DNA of 64,000 nucleotides from Hahnella aquatica (GTDB lineage Bacteria; Pseudomonadota; Gammaproteobacteria; Burkholderiales; Burkholderiaceae_A). The DNA is taken from positions 992,001 through 1,056,000 of the forward strand of contig OZ239144.1 of assembly GCA_965194505.1 (NCBI GenBank), written 5' to 3'. The notes beneath the pieces were generated by a model. It saw only the letters and a program-made list of their open reading frames with translations. It ran no database searches and was not told the DNA's origin. This document shows, piece after piece, positions 1-8,060 of this stretch. Made by a program: the position numbers and the translations under genes. Each line of letters opens with the position of its first letter. Positions within the stretch are counted from its first letter, which is position 1.

Positions 1-808
1 CACTGCATCACCCGACACCCTGGTCATCTGGGAAGGGCAGTTCGGCGACTTTGTGAACGGCGCCCAGGTGGTCATCGACCAGTTCATTTCATCGGGTGAG
101 GTGAAGTGGGGCCGTCAGAGCGGCTTGGTCCTCTTTCTGCCTCATGGACACGAGGGGCAGGGCCCGGAGCATTCCTCGGCCCGCCCGGAGCGCTTCCTGC
201 AGCTCTGCGCCGACACCAACATGCAGCTGGTCCAGCCCACCACGGCGGCCCAAATATTCCACCTGCTGCGCCGGCAGATGATCCGCCCGTTCCGCAAGCC
301 CCTCATCGTCTTCACGCCGAAGTCTCTGCTGCGCAACAAGGATGCAGCATCTCCGCTGGAGCAATTCACCAAGGGTGGCTTTCAGACGGTCATCGGCGAA
401 TCTGCGCCGGGAATTGACCCGAAGAAGGTCAAGCGCATTCTCATTTGCAGTGGCAAGGTCTATTACGACCTGGTCTCGCAGCGCCGAGAGCGCAGCCGAG
501 ACGATATCGCCGTGCTGCGTCTGGAGCAGGTCTACCCCTTCCCGCACAAGGCCTTCGGTGCCGAGGTCAAGAAGTACCCGAATGCCACCGAGGTGGTCTG
601 GGTGCAGGACGAGCCCCAGAACCAAGGCTTCTGGTTCCAGATTCAGCAGAACTTCCGCGAACACCTGGCCGAGGGCATGAAGCTTGGCTACGCCGGTCGG
701 CCCGCGTCGGCCTCACCGGCCTCCGGCTACCTGGAGCGGCATCACATGCGCCAGAAGGAACTGCTCGAGGCGGCCTTTGCGCGGCTCAAGAACCCCCAGG
801 TCATCTGA
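1..808 (+). CDS. sucA: 2-oxoglutarate dehydrogenase E1 component (C-terminal part)
   Basis: The window opens inside this gene. The frame is open from base 2 and gives the last 268 residues of a family that is usually about 950 long, so more than two thirds lie upstream. E1 is the thiamine-diphosphate enzyme that decarboxylates 2-oxoglutarate in the TCA cycle and passes the succinyl group to the lipoyl arm of E2. Visible signatures are the EGQFGDFVNGAQ block of the transketolase-like domain, the GHEGQGPEHSSARPERFLQ block and the closing YLERHHMRQKELL segment. The gene for E2 follows 33 bases later on the same strand, and E3 after that, which fits one operon. Confidence 0.97.
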   Translation, partial: TASPDTLVIWEGQFGDFVNGAQVVIDQFISSGEVKWGRQSGLVLFLPHGHEGQGPEHSSARPERFLQLCADTNMQLVQPTTAAQIFHLLRRQMIRPFRKPLIVFTPKSLLRNKDAASPLEQFTKGGFQTVIGESAPGIDPKKVKRILICSGKVYYDLVSQRRERSRDDIAVLRLEQVYPFPHKAFGAEVKKYPNATEVVWVQDEPQNQGFWFQIQQNFREHLAEGMKLGYAGRPASASPASGYLERHHMRQKELLEAAFARLKNPQVI

Positions 809-841
809 TCCCAATTCATTCCTCATTCAAACGAGTCGAAC

Positions 842-2110
842 ATGTCCATCCAAGAAGTGAAGGTCCCGCAGCTGTCTGAATCCGTTGCCGAGGCAACGTT
901 GTTGCAGTGGAAGAAAAAGCCCGGTGAGGCGGTGAAGGCCGATGAGATTCTCATCGAGATCGAGACCGACAAGGTGGTGCTGGAGGTGCCAGCCCCGGCG
1001 GCCGGTGTGCTCACCGAGGTGCTCAAGGGCGACGGCGGCACCGTGGTCTCTGGAGAGGTGATCGCGCGGGTCGATACCGACGCAAAGACAGCCACACAGG
1101 TCACCAGCGCGCCGGCCGCAGCCCCCGCTGCTGCAGCGGCACCGGCTGCAGCGCCGGCGGCATCCACCAAGTCGACGGGCGTGGCCATGCCAGCGGCCGC
1201 CAAGCTCATGGCCGAAACCGGCGTGAGCCTCTCGAGTGGCTCTGGCAAGGACGGCCGAATCACCAAGGGTGACGTGCTCGCAGCTGCTGCAGCCCCTTCG
1301 GCTGCACCTGCCCGGGCCGCAAGCCCAGCGCCGGCCCCTGCGGCCAATACAAGCGTGAGTGCTCTGCCGGCAGTCATTCCGCAGTTTGGTCCGGAGGCCA
1401 TGCTCAATGAGCGGCCTGAGCAGCGCGTGCCCATGAGCCGCCTGCGTGCTCGGGTGGCCGAACGACTGGTGCAGTCGCAGTCCACCAATGCCATTCTCAC
1501 CACCTTCAACGAGGTGAACATGGCGCCCGTCATGGCGCTGCGCAAACAATATGTGGAGCGCTTCGAGAAGGAACACGGCGTGAAGCTGGGCTTCATGTCC
1601 TTTTTTGTGAAGGCGGCCGTGGCGGCGCTCAAGAAGTACCCCATCCTCAATGCCTCGGTGGATGGCAACGACATCGTCTATCACGGCTACTTCGACATCG
1701 GCATCGCTGTTGGCTCGCCGCGTGGCCTGGTGGTTCCCATCATTCGAAACGCAGACCAGCTCACCTTTGCCGAGATTGAGAAGACCATTGCAGACTTCGG
1801 CGCCAAGGCCAAGGACGGCAAGCTCACCATCGAAGAACTGACGGGAGGCACCTTCTCGATTTCCAATGGCGGCGTCTTCGGCTCCATGCTCTCCACGCCC
1901 ATCATCAATCCGCCACAGTCGGCCATTCTGGGCATTCATGCCACCAAGGATCGTGCCGTGGTGGAGAACGGCCAGGTCGTGGTTCGGCCCATCAATTACC
2001 TGGCGATGTCTTACGACCACCGCATCATCGATGGCCGAGAGGCGGTGCTGGGCCTGGTCACCATGAAGGAGGCGCTCGAAGACCCCTCACGGCTGTTGCT
2101 GGAAATTTAA
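842..2110 (+). CDS. odhB: Dihydrolipoamide succinyltransferase, E2 of 2-oxoglutarate dehydrogenase
   Basis: This 422-residue protein forms the core of the 2-oxoglutarate dehydrogenase complex and transfers succinyl groups to CoA. Residues 1-77 are a single lipoyl domain, with the lipoylated lysine at about 44 in ETDKVVLEV. A flexible Ala/Pro-rich linker follows, then a small E1/E3-binding domain at about 113-150 and a second Ala/Pro linker. The acyltransferase domain ends with HRIIDGREAV, giving catalytic His393 and Asp397. No strong Shine-Dalgarno precedes the ATG, so translation may depend on the upstream sucA. The next gene, for E3, starts 9 bases after the stop. Confidence 0.97.
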   Translation: MSIQEVKVPQLSESVAEATLLQWKKKPGEAVKADEILIEIETDKVVLEVPAPAAGVLTEVLKGDGGTVVSGEVIARVDTDAKTATQVTSAPAAAPAAAAAPAAAPAASTKSTGVAMPAAAKLMAETGVSLSSGSGKDGRITKGDVLAAAAAPSAAPARAASPAPAPAANTSVSALPAVIPQFGPEAMLNERPEQRVPMSRLRARVAERLVQSQSTNAILTTFNEVNMAPVMALRKQYVERFEKEHGVKLGFMSFFVKAAVAALKKYPILNASVDGNDIVYHGYFDIGIAVGSPRGLVVPIIRNADQLTFAEIEKTIADFGAKAKDGKLTIEELTGGTFSISNGGVFGSMLSTPIINPPQSAILGIHATKDRAVVENGQVVVRPINYLAMSYDHRIIDGREAVLGLVTMKEALEDPSRLLLEI

Positions 2111-2119
2111 GGAGACGCC

Positions 2120-3535
2120 ATGTCACAGGTCTACGACGTTCTGGTCATTGGGGCCGGGCCAGCCGGATACATTGCGGCCATTCGGGCAGCACAACTTGGC
2201 CTGAAGACGGCCTGCGCCGAGAAGTGGATTGGCCCCAACGGTCCCGTGCTCGGCGGCACCTGCCTCAATGTGGGCTGCATCCCCTCAAAGGCGCTGCTCG
2301 CCTCGAGCGAGGCCTTTGAACAGGTGGCCCACCATGTGGATGTGCACGGCATTGAGGTGGCCGCGCCCAAGATCAATGTGCCCAAGATGCTCGCCCGCAA
2401 GGACGAGATCGTCAGCAAGATGACCAAGGGCATCGAGTTCCTTTTCCGCAAGAACAAAATCACGTGGCTCAAGGGCCACGCCACCATTGTGGACAAGACG
2501 GCCGATGGCATTCAGGTGGTCGTCGAGGGCGACACCGTGCTGGCCAAGAACCTCATCATCGCCACGGGCTCCAAGGCCCGGCACCTGCCAGGTGCGACCG
2601 TCGACAACGTCACCGTCTGCGACAACGAGGGCGCACTGCAGTTTTCTGAGACGCCGAAGCGACTCGGTGTGATTGGTGCGGGTGTGATTGGCCTAGAGCT
2701 GGGCTCCGTCTGGCGCCGCCTGGGCGCAGAGGTCACGGTCTTGGAGGCGGCACCCCAGTTTCTGGCCGCCTGCGATGAAGCTGTCAGCAAGGAGGCCTTC
2801 AAGCTCTTCACCAAGCAGGGCCTCACCATTCATATGGGCGTTTCCATCGGCGAGATCAACGCAACCAAGAAGGGCGTGAAGGTGCCTTACACCGACGCCC
2901 AGGGCAAGGCACAGACCTTGGAGTGCGATCGACTGATTGTGTCCGTGGGACGCCAGCCCAACACCGAGGGCCTCGGCCTGGAGAAACTGGGGCTGGCTGT
3001 CGATGCCCGAGGCTTCATTCCCGTGGACGACCACTGCCAGACGAGCGTGCCCGGGGTCTGGGCGGTGGGCGATGTCGTGCGCGGCCCGATGCTCGCGCAC
3101 AAGGGCGAGGACGAGGGCGTGATGGTGGCCGAGCGCATTGCAGGCCAGAAGACCCACATCGATTACAACTGCATTCCTTGGGTGATCTACACCGCGCCCG
3201 AGATCGCCTGGGTGGGCCAGACCGAGCAGGCCTTGAAAGCCGCAGGCCGAGCCTACAAGGCAGGGAGCTTTCCCTTCGCGGCCAACGGCCGTGCCCTGGG
3301 CATGGATGCAGCCGATGGCTTCGTGAAGGTCTTGGCCGATGCCCAGACCGATGAGATCCTCGGGGTGCACATCATTTCCGCTGCGGCCTCAGACCTCATC
3401 GCCGAGGCGACCGTGGCCATGGAGTTCAAGGCCTCGGCCGAGGACATCGCCAGGGTCTGTCATCCCCATCCATCGCTGTCCGAGGTTGTGCGCGAGGCTG
3501 CCCTTGCAACGGACAAGCGCGCCCTGAACATGTGA
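2120..3535 (+). CDS. lpdA: Dihydrolipoyl dehydrogenase (E3)
   Basis: This FAD enzyme reoxidises the dihydrolipoyl arm of E2 and reduces NAD+. The 471 residues begin with the FAD-binding GAGPAGY motif. The redox disulfide is Cys48-Cys53 in GGTCLNVGCIPSK, and a second nucleotide-binding motif (GAGVIGLELGSVW) lies mid-protein. The C-terminal HPHPSLSE gives the catalytic base His450 and its partner Glu455. No N-terminal lipoyl domain is present, unlike the pyruvate-dehydrogenase-linked form of some relatives. GGAGA stands 5-9 bases before the ATG. The stop codon overlaps the GTG start of zapE (GTGA), so the two are probably translationally coupled. Confidence 0.97.
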   Translation: MSQVYDVLVIGAGPAGYIAAIRAAQLGLKTACAEKWIGPNGPVLGGTCLNVGCIPSKALLASSEAFEQVAHHVDVHGIEVAAPKINVPKMLARKDEIVSKMTKGIEFLFRKNKITWLKGHATIVDKTADGIQVVVEGDTVLAKNLIIATGSKARHLPGATVDNVTVCDNEGALQFSETPKRLGVIGAGVIGLELGSVWRRLGAEVTVLEAAPQFLAACDEAVSKEAFKLFTKQGLTIHMGVSIGEINATKKGVKVPYTDAQGKAQTLECDRLIVSVGRQPNTEGLGLEKLGLAVDARGFIPVDDHCQTSVPGVWAVGDVVRGPMLAHKGEDEGVMVAERIAGQKTHIDYNCIPWVIYTAPEIAWVGQTEQALKAAGRAYKAGSFPFAANGRALGMDAADGFVKVLADAQTDEILGVHIISAAASDLIAEATVAMEFKASAEDIARVCHPHPSLSEVVREAALATDKRALNM

Positions 3536-4668
3536 GTTTGCATGGGGCTCCTCCGGTGAGGGTCTCCGACTTCTACCTGGCTGAAGTGGCGCGCAGGGGC
3601 TACGAGCCCCTGGCCCAGCAGGCGCCAGGCCTTCGGGCGCTGGACCGTTGCTGTGATGAATGGGTGCACTACAAGCAGCGGCGGGGCGGCCGGCTCTCCA
3701 AGATGCTCATCCATCCGCCATTGCCCCGGGGTGTATACCTCTGGGGGGGTGTGGGCGTGGGAAAGAGCTTCCTCATGGACTGCTTCTTTCGAATGGTGCC
3801 ACTGGAGCGCAAACTTCGAATTCATTTGCATGAGTTCATGCGGGCCACCCATCGGGAGATGGCCGACCTGAAGATGGTCGAAGACCCGCTCGGGGAGGTC
3901 GCCGAGCGCATCGCTCGTCGATACCGGCTCATTTGCTTCGATGAGTTTCACATCTCAGACATCGCCGACGCCATGATTCTAGAGCGGCTGTTTGGCGCCC
4001 TGGTTCGGGCGCGGGTGGCCTTTGTCATGACCTCGAACTATCACCCCGACACCCTGTATCCCGATGGCCTACAGCGGGAGCAATTGCTGCCAGCCATCGA
4101 ACTCATCAAGGCACAGCTCGAGGTGGTGAGCCTCGACGCCGGCCAAGACCTTCGCCGCCTGCAAGAGGCGCCAGCCGACCTCGATGAAAGCCTCTATCGA
4201 ACGCCCCTGGGCGCAGCCGCCGAGCGCGGCCTGGCGGGGGTGTTCCGGCGTTGGTGCGACGGTCCCATTCAGGAGCGTGAAACGCTCACCATTGAAAGCC
4301 GGCCAATTCCCACCATTCGCACGGCCGGTGGGGTGGCCTGGTTTAGCTTTGAGACCCTCTGTGCGGGGCCGCGTTCACAGAACGACTACCTGGCACTGGC
4401 CGATCGATTTCACAGCATCCTGCTCTCAGACGTGCCCAAGATGCCAGTCTCCATGGCCTCAGAGGCCAGGCGCTTCACATGGCTGGTTGATGTGCTCTAC
4501 GACCATGGGGTTCGCCTGGCGCTGAGCGCTGAGGTGCCCCCCGACAGCCTCTACACCCAGGGCACCCTAGCCCAGGAGTTCAAACGCACCGCCAGCCGGC
4601 TGATCGACATGCAGTCGGCCAACTATTTCAAGTCAGAGCGTCGTCAGAGCGTCGCGCGCCTGGCCTAG
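3532..4668 (+). CDS. zapE: Cell division ATPase ZapE (AFG1 family)
   Basis: The 378-residue protein belongs to the AFG1/ZapE family of AAA-type ATPases. In E. coli, ZapE binds FtsZ and supports Z-ring function under low oxygen or heat. The Walker A motif GGVGVGKS is at residues 72-79 and the Walker B region LICFDEFHISD at about 133-143. A sensor-like MTSNYHP segment follows. The start is a GTG that overlaps the lpdA stop by four bases, with no other good candidate nearby. Placement after the 2-oxoglutarate dehydrogenase genes is common in Burkholderiales; whether it has functional meaning is unknown. Confidence 0.93.
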   Translation: MSLHGAPPVRVSDFYLAEVARRGYEPLAQQAPGLRALDRCCDEWVHYKQRRGGRLSKMLIHPPLPRGVYLWGGVGVGKSFLMDCFFRMVPLERKLRIHLHEFMRATHREMADLKMVEDPLGEVAERIARRYRLICFDEFHISDIADAMILERLFGALVRARVAFVMTSNYHPDTLYPDGLQREQLLPAIELIKAQLEVVSLDAGQDLRRLQEAPADLDESLYRTPLGAAAERGLAGVFRRWCDGPIQERETLTIESRPIPTIRTAGGVAWFSFETLCAGPRSQNDYLALADRFHSILLSDVPKMPVSMASEARRFTWLVDVLYDHGVRLALSAEVPPDSLYTQGTLAQEFKRTASRLIDMQSANYFKSERRQSVARLA

Positions 4669-4672
4669 GTGC

Positions 4673-4678
4673 GATAAT
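4673..4678 (+). promoter_or_regulatory. Possible -10 box six bases before the start of the next gene
   Basis: GATAAT matches five of six bases of the sigma-70 -10 consensus. It ends six bases before the ATG at 4685, so transcription would begin at or next to the start codon. I see no clear -35 box at the right distance and no Shine-Dalgarno for the gene. A leaderless transcript is one reading; chance is another. Confidence 0.35.
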
Positions 4679-4684
4679 CCGGCC

Positions 4685-5038
4685 ATGCGACGTCTTTCCT
4701 GCGCCATTCCCTTTTTTCTGGCCTTTTTGGCAGGGCCACTCGTGGCCGCCGAGCTCGAGCCCCACGAGAAGGCCGCCATCGAGAGGGCGCGCCAAGCGAT
4801 CGCCGTTCTTGAGCAGGACCATCAGACCCTCATGTCCGATGCACACCTCAAGGAAAAGGCCTGCCTGGCCCGGTTTGTCTCGGCATCCTGCCTGGAAGAC
4901 CTTCGCCAGGCGGTGACCAAGGCCAGCCGCGACATCGATCTGGCCGCCGAGACCTTGCGAGAGTCGATTCGACAGGTGCAGGCCGATGCCCGCCAGCGTG
5001 CTCGCAATGCGCGGGTGGCTACTCAGCCGAAGTCATAG
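4685..5038 (+). CDS. Small secreted helical protein of unknown function
   Basis: I do not assign a function. The 117 residues begin with a clear signal peptide: RR, then a hydrophobic stretch to about residue 20, with likely cleavage near LVAA-ELE. The mature part is strongly charged and predicted helical, rich in Ala, Arg, Glu and Gln. It has two cysteines, Cys60 and Cys69, in the pattern CLARFVSASC, which could form a periplasmic disulfide. There is no lipobox. It lies 16 bases after zapE and 3 bases before the YdcH-like gene. A similar small Cys-containing exported protein next to zapE is, as I recall, seen in other Burkholderiales. Confidence 0.75.
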   Translation: MRRLSCAIPFFLAFLAGPLVAAELEPHEKAAIERARQAIAVLEQDHQTLMSDAHLKEKACLARFVSASCLEDLRQAVTKASRDIDLAAETLRESIRQVQADARQRARNARVATQPKS

Positions 5039-5041
5039 TTC

Positions 5042-5248
5042 ATGCCGTTGTCCGACATTCGTACGCTCCAGATGCAGATGCTCGAACTCGAGGGCGAGCA
5101 TCGAGAACTCGACCACCTCATCGAAACCCTCGAGCAAGGCCCTGTGCTCGATGAGCTGGCCATTCGCCGGCTCAAGAAGCGAAAGCTCGCCCTCAAAGAC
5201 CGTCTGAACCAGCTCGCAGAGCAGTTGCGGCCCAACGAGCCCGCCTAG
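5042..5248 (+). CDS. YdcH-like protein (DUF465)
   Basis: A 68-residue, entirely helical protein with heptad-like spacing. It fits the short YdcH/DUF465 family: a first helix with LQMQMLELEGEHRELDHLI, a break, then the basic IRRLKKRKLALKDRL helix. Relatives form small coiled-coil bundles and have no firm function. The ATG lies three bases after the preceding stop, and the helicase gene starts seven bases after this stop, so the three genes are probably cotranscribed. There is no signal peptide, so it should stay in the cytoplasm. Confidence 0.75.
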   Translation: MPLSDIRTLQMQMLELEGEHRELDHLIETLEQGPVLDELAIRRLKKRKLALKDRLNQLAEQLRPNEPA

Positions 5249-5255
5249 ACCGGGG

Positions 5256-7232
5256 GTGTCTGCACGCGAACTCCTCGGGCCAGAGGGGCCCCTGGCGAGC
5301 GGGCTGCCGGGCTACCGCGCCCGAGATGGCCAGATTGAGCTGGCCCAGGCCATTGAGGCCGCACTCTCAGGCGAATCCCCCTTGCTCGCCGAGGCGGGCA
5401 CCGGCATTGGGAAGACTTTCGCCTACCTCGTTCCCCTGATGTCCTCCGGCCGCCGAGCCATGGTGTCCACAGCCACGCGCTCGCTACAAGACCAGCTCTT
5501 CAACCGCGACATTCCTCGACTGCGCGAGTTGCTGCGGACCGATCTTCAGGTGGCAAGGCTCAAAGGCCGCTCGAACTATTTGTGCACGCACCGGCTGGCT
5601 TTGGCCCAATCCGATGCGCGCCTGGCCACGCCTCGGGATGCGCAGGCGCTGCGCACCGTGGAGCAGTTCGCACAGGTCTCCACCGACGGCGACATTGCGG
5701 GCTGTGAAGGGGTTCCAGAGTCTTCGAGCATTTGGCCCTTGGTGACCTCGAACACCGAGAATTGCCTGGGCCAGAACTGCCCCAGCATTGGGTCCTGCCA
5801 CGTCATCAAGGCCCGAGAAAAGGCGGCGGCTGCAGACCTCATTGTGGTGAACCATCACCTGCTCTGCGCCGACATGGCGCTTCGGCAGCAGGGCAGCGGC
5901 GACCTGCTGCCCGCGGTGGAGGCCGTGGTGATCGACGAGGCCCATGCCCTGCCGGACATTGCCACCCAGTTCTTTGGAGCGGTGGTCTCCTCCCATGGCC
6001 TGAGCACGCTGTGCCGAGAGAGCCTGACTGCGGGGCTCATGCACGCCCGAGATGGTGCCGACTGGGCAGGGCTGTGCGGCGCTGTGGAGCTGGCCACCTT
6101 GAAACTGCGCGCCGCATTGGAGCTGCCCCAGCCGCAGGCCAGGCGCCGCTGGACAGACCTCACCGGCGCGCAGCGGCTTGCCCTCGATGCCGCATGGGCG
6201 GGCCTGACCGACGCCCTGGAGGCCCTTCGCGCAGCACAGTCTGAGAACGCACCGCGCCACGCCGAGCTGGAGCGCCTCAATGATCGCAGTGCTCTGGTTC
6301 TCGAGCGAATGTCGCAGGTGCTCCCAGACGAGACCGCGCCTGCGGGCTCGCCCGAGGGAGTTCACTGGATCGAGGTCTCCAAACAAGGCATCAGCCTTCA
6401 TTGGGCACCGATCGACATTGCCAGCATCCTGGCGCCGCTCTTGGCCGAGCCACTGGCGCGTCACTGGGTTTTTGTGTCGGCCACGTTGGCCCTGAAGGAT
6501 TTCTCTTATTTCTCGAGTCGACTGGGCCTGGTGCCGGAGCAGTCGCTGCAGCTGCCAAGCCCCTTTCAGTTCGACGAGCAGGCCCTGCTCCTGGTGCCAG
6601 AGGGCCTGCCAGACCCCAAGGCGCCCGACCTCATGGACCAACTGCTGGCCCACCCTGGGCTTGAGGGCCTGATGGCCGCCTCGCCTGGTGGCATCTTCGT
6701 GCTGTGCACGAGCCTGCGCGCGGTGGAGCAGGCCCGGGTACGACTGGAGGCCTGGCGCAAGGCCGGTCGGCTGCAGCGAACGGTCTATGTGCAAGGGGAG
6801 GCCGCCCGTGACAAGTTGCTTGCAGCATTTCGTGCCGATGGCCAGGGCATTCTGGTGGGCAGCGCGAGTTTTTGGGAGGGCGTGGATGTGCCTGGCACAG
6901 CCCTGTCTCTGGTGATCATCGACAAGCTGCCATTTGCCTCACCCGATGACCCCATTCTAGAGGCACGCATGGCGGCCTGCCGGGCCCGAGGCGGCGACCC
7001 CTTTCGAGAGATTCAACTGCCTGAGGCCACGCTGGCCCTCAAGCAGGGCGCGGGCCGCCTGATCCGGACGGAAACCGACCGTGGCGTGCTGGTGGTGGGT
7101 GATCGACGGCTGGCGGAGACGGCCTATGGCCGGCAGATGCTCAAAAGCCTGCCCGCCTTTCGGCGCACAAGAAAACTAGAAGAGGCTCGGGAGTTTTTCC
7201 CAGACCTTCAGCTTGGACCAGATCCCACCTGA
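5256..7232 (+). CDS. yoaA: ATP-dependent DNA helicase YoaA (DinG/XPD-like)
   Basis: This is a superfamily 2, iron-sulfur helicase of the XPD/DinG group that unwinds 5' to 3' and acts in DNA repair. At 658 residues it matches YoaA (about 636) better than DinG (about 716). The Walker A motif EAGTGIGKT is at residues 46-54. Cysteines suited to a 4Fe-4S cluster lie in ISGCEG-like and NCLGQNC-PSIGSC segments before VVNHHLL. The DEAH box is VVIDEAHALPD, and the C-terminal motif QGAGRLIRTETDRG matches motif VI. The start is a GTG. The 3' end overlaps the convergent bamD gene by 57 bases. In E. coli, YoaA works with the HolC subunit of polymerase III. Confidence 0.93.
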   Translation: MSARELLGPEGPLASGLPGYRARDGQIELAQAIEAALSGESPLLAEAGTGIGKTFAYLVPLMSSGRRAMVSTATRSLQDQLFNRDIPRLRELLRTDLQVARLKGRSNYLCTHRLALAQSDARLATPRDAQALRTVEQFAQVSTDGDIAGCEGVPESSSIWPLVTSNTENCLGQNCPSIGSCHVIKAREKAAAADLIVVNHHLLCADMALRQQGSGDLLPAVEAVVIDEAHALPDIATQFFGAVVSSHGLSTLCRESLTAGLMHARDGADWAGLCGAVELATLKLRAALELPQPQARRRWTDLTGAQRLALDAAWAGLTDALEALRAAQSENAPRHAELERLNDRSALVLERMSQVLPDETAPAGSPEGVHWIEVSKQGISLHWAPIDIASILAPLLAEPLARHWVFVSATLALKDFSYFSSRLGLVPEQSLQLPSPFQFDEQALLLVPEGLPDPKAPDLMDQLLAHPGLEGLMAASPGGIFVLCTSLRAVEQARVRLEAWRKAGRLQRTVYVQGEAARDKLLAAFRADGQGILVGSASFWEGVDVPGTALSLVIIDKLPFASPDDPILEARMAACRARGGDPFREIQLPEATLALKQGAGRLIRTETDRGVLVVGDRRLAETAYGRQMLKSLPAFRRTRKLEEAREFFPDLQLGPDPT

Positions 7233-8045
7233 TTCAGACGCGCCATCGATGCCACCCCGTTTGCGGGGGTCGTAGGCCTGCGTCAGGTAACCGCTCTTGG
7301 GGTAATTGGCCTCCAGCACGCGGCGCGCGTCTTTGCTGAGCTGCTCCAAGCCCAGGGCTTCATAGCCATGCACCATCTGCGCAAGCGCCTCCTCCACGGC
7401 TGGGGCATCTTGGAACTGCTTGACCACGGTCTGGGCCCGATTCACCGCCGCCAAGTGCGCCCCACGGCGCAGGTAGTAGCGCGCCACGTGCACGTCGTTC
7501 TGGGCCAGCACATTGATGAGAAACCGTGAACGTGCGGCAGCATCTTCAGCGTACTTGCTGTTGGGAAAGCGGGCCACCAGCTCTTTGAAGGTGTCGAAGG
7601 CCTCGCGTGCGGCCTTGGGATCGCGCTCGGCCATGTCCTCGCCACTGACCGACGTGAACAGGGTGGCGCGGTCGTTGAAGTTGATCAGGCCCTTGAGATA
7701 GAGGACGTAATCCACCGACTCATGGTTCGGGTAGAGCCGCAGGAAGCGATCGACCGCGGCAAGGGCCAGGCCAAGTTCGTTGTCCTTCCAGTGGGCGTAG
7801 GCCGTGTCGATCTGTGCCTGCTGGGCGTAACGCCCAAAGGGGTAGCGAGACTCTAGCTTTTGAAGCAATGTGATGGCCTGGGCCCAGTTGCCTGCAGACA
7901 TTTCGTCCTTGGCCTCGGCGTAGAGGCGATCGGCTGTCCAGTTAATGGTTTCATCCCGCGCCGCCATGTCTGCAGCGCAGCCCGTCATGAGCACGGCGAG
8001 GAAGACGAGTGATAGATTTCGAATCTTGAGCAGCATGCGATTCAT
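7176..8045 (-). CDS. bamD: Outer membrane protein assembly factor BamD
   Basis: BamD is the essential lipoprotein of the BAM complex that inserts beta-barrel proteins into the outer membrane. The 289 residues start with a lipoprotein signal peptide; the lipobox LMTGC puts the lipidated Cys at position 23. The rest is built of TPR-like helical repeats (WAQAITLLQKLESRYPFG, ALAAVDRFLRLYPNH, AFDTFKELVARFPNSKY). Its partner bamA is at 39540-41906. The last 57 bases overlap the convergent yoaA gene, and only 15 bases separate its start from that of rluD on the other strand. Confidence 0.95.
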   Translation of the reverse strand: MNRMLLKIRNLSLVFLAVLMTGCAADMAARDETINWTADRLYAEAKDEMSAGNWAQAITLLQKLESRYPFGRYAQQAQIDTAYAHWKDNELGLALAAVDRFLRLYPNHESVDYVLYLKGLINFNDRATLFTSVSGEDMAERDPKAAREAFDTFKELVARFPNSKYAEDAAARSRFLINVLAQNDVHVARYYLRRGAHLAAVNRAQTVVKQFQDAPAVEEALAQMVHGYEALGLEQLSKDARRVLEANYPKSGYLTQAYDPRKRGGIDGASESGGIWSKLKVWEKLPSLF

Positions 8046-8060
8046 TGGAGAGCGGTCCCG

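Noticed and set aside
5484..6794. A 436-codon minus-strand open frame inside yoaA
   Set aside because: Antisense shadow of a well-supported helicase gene; no recognisable domain and no ribosome binding site.
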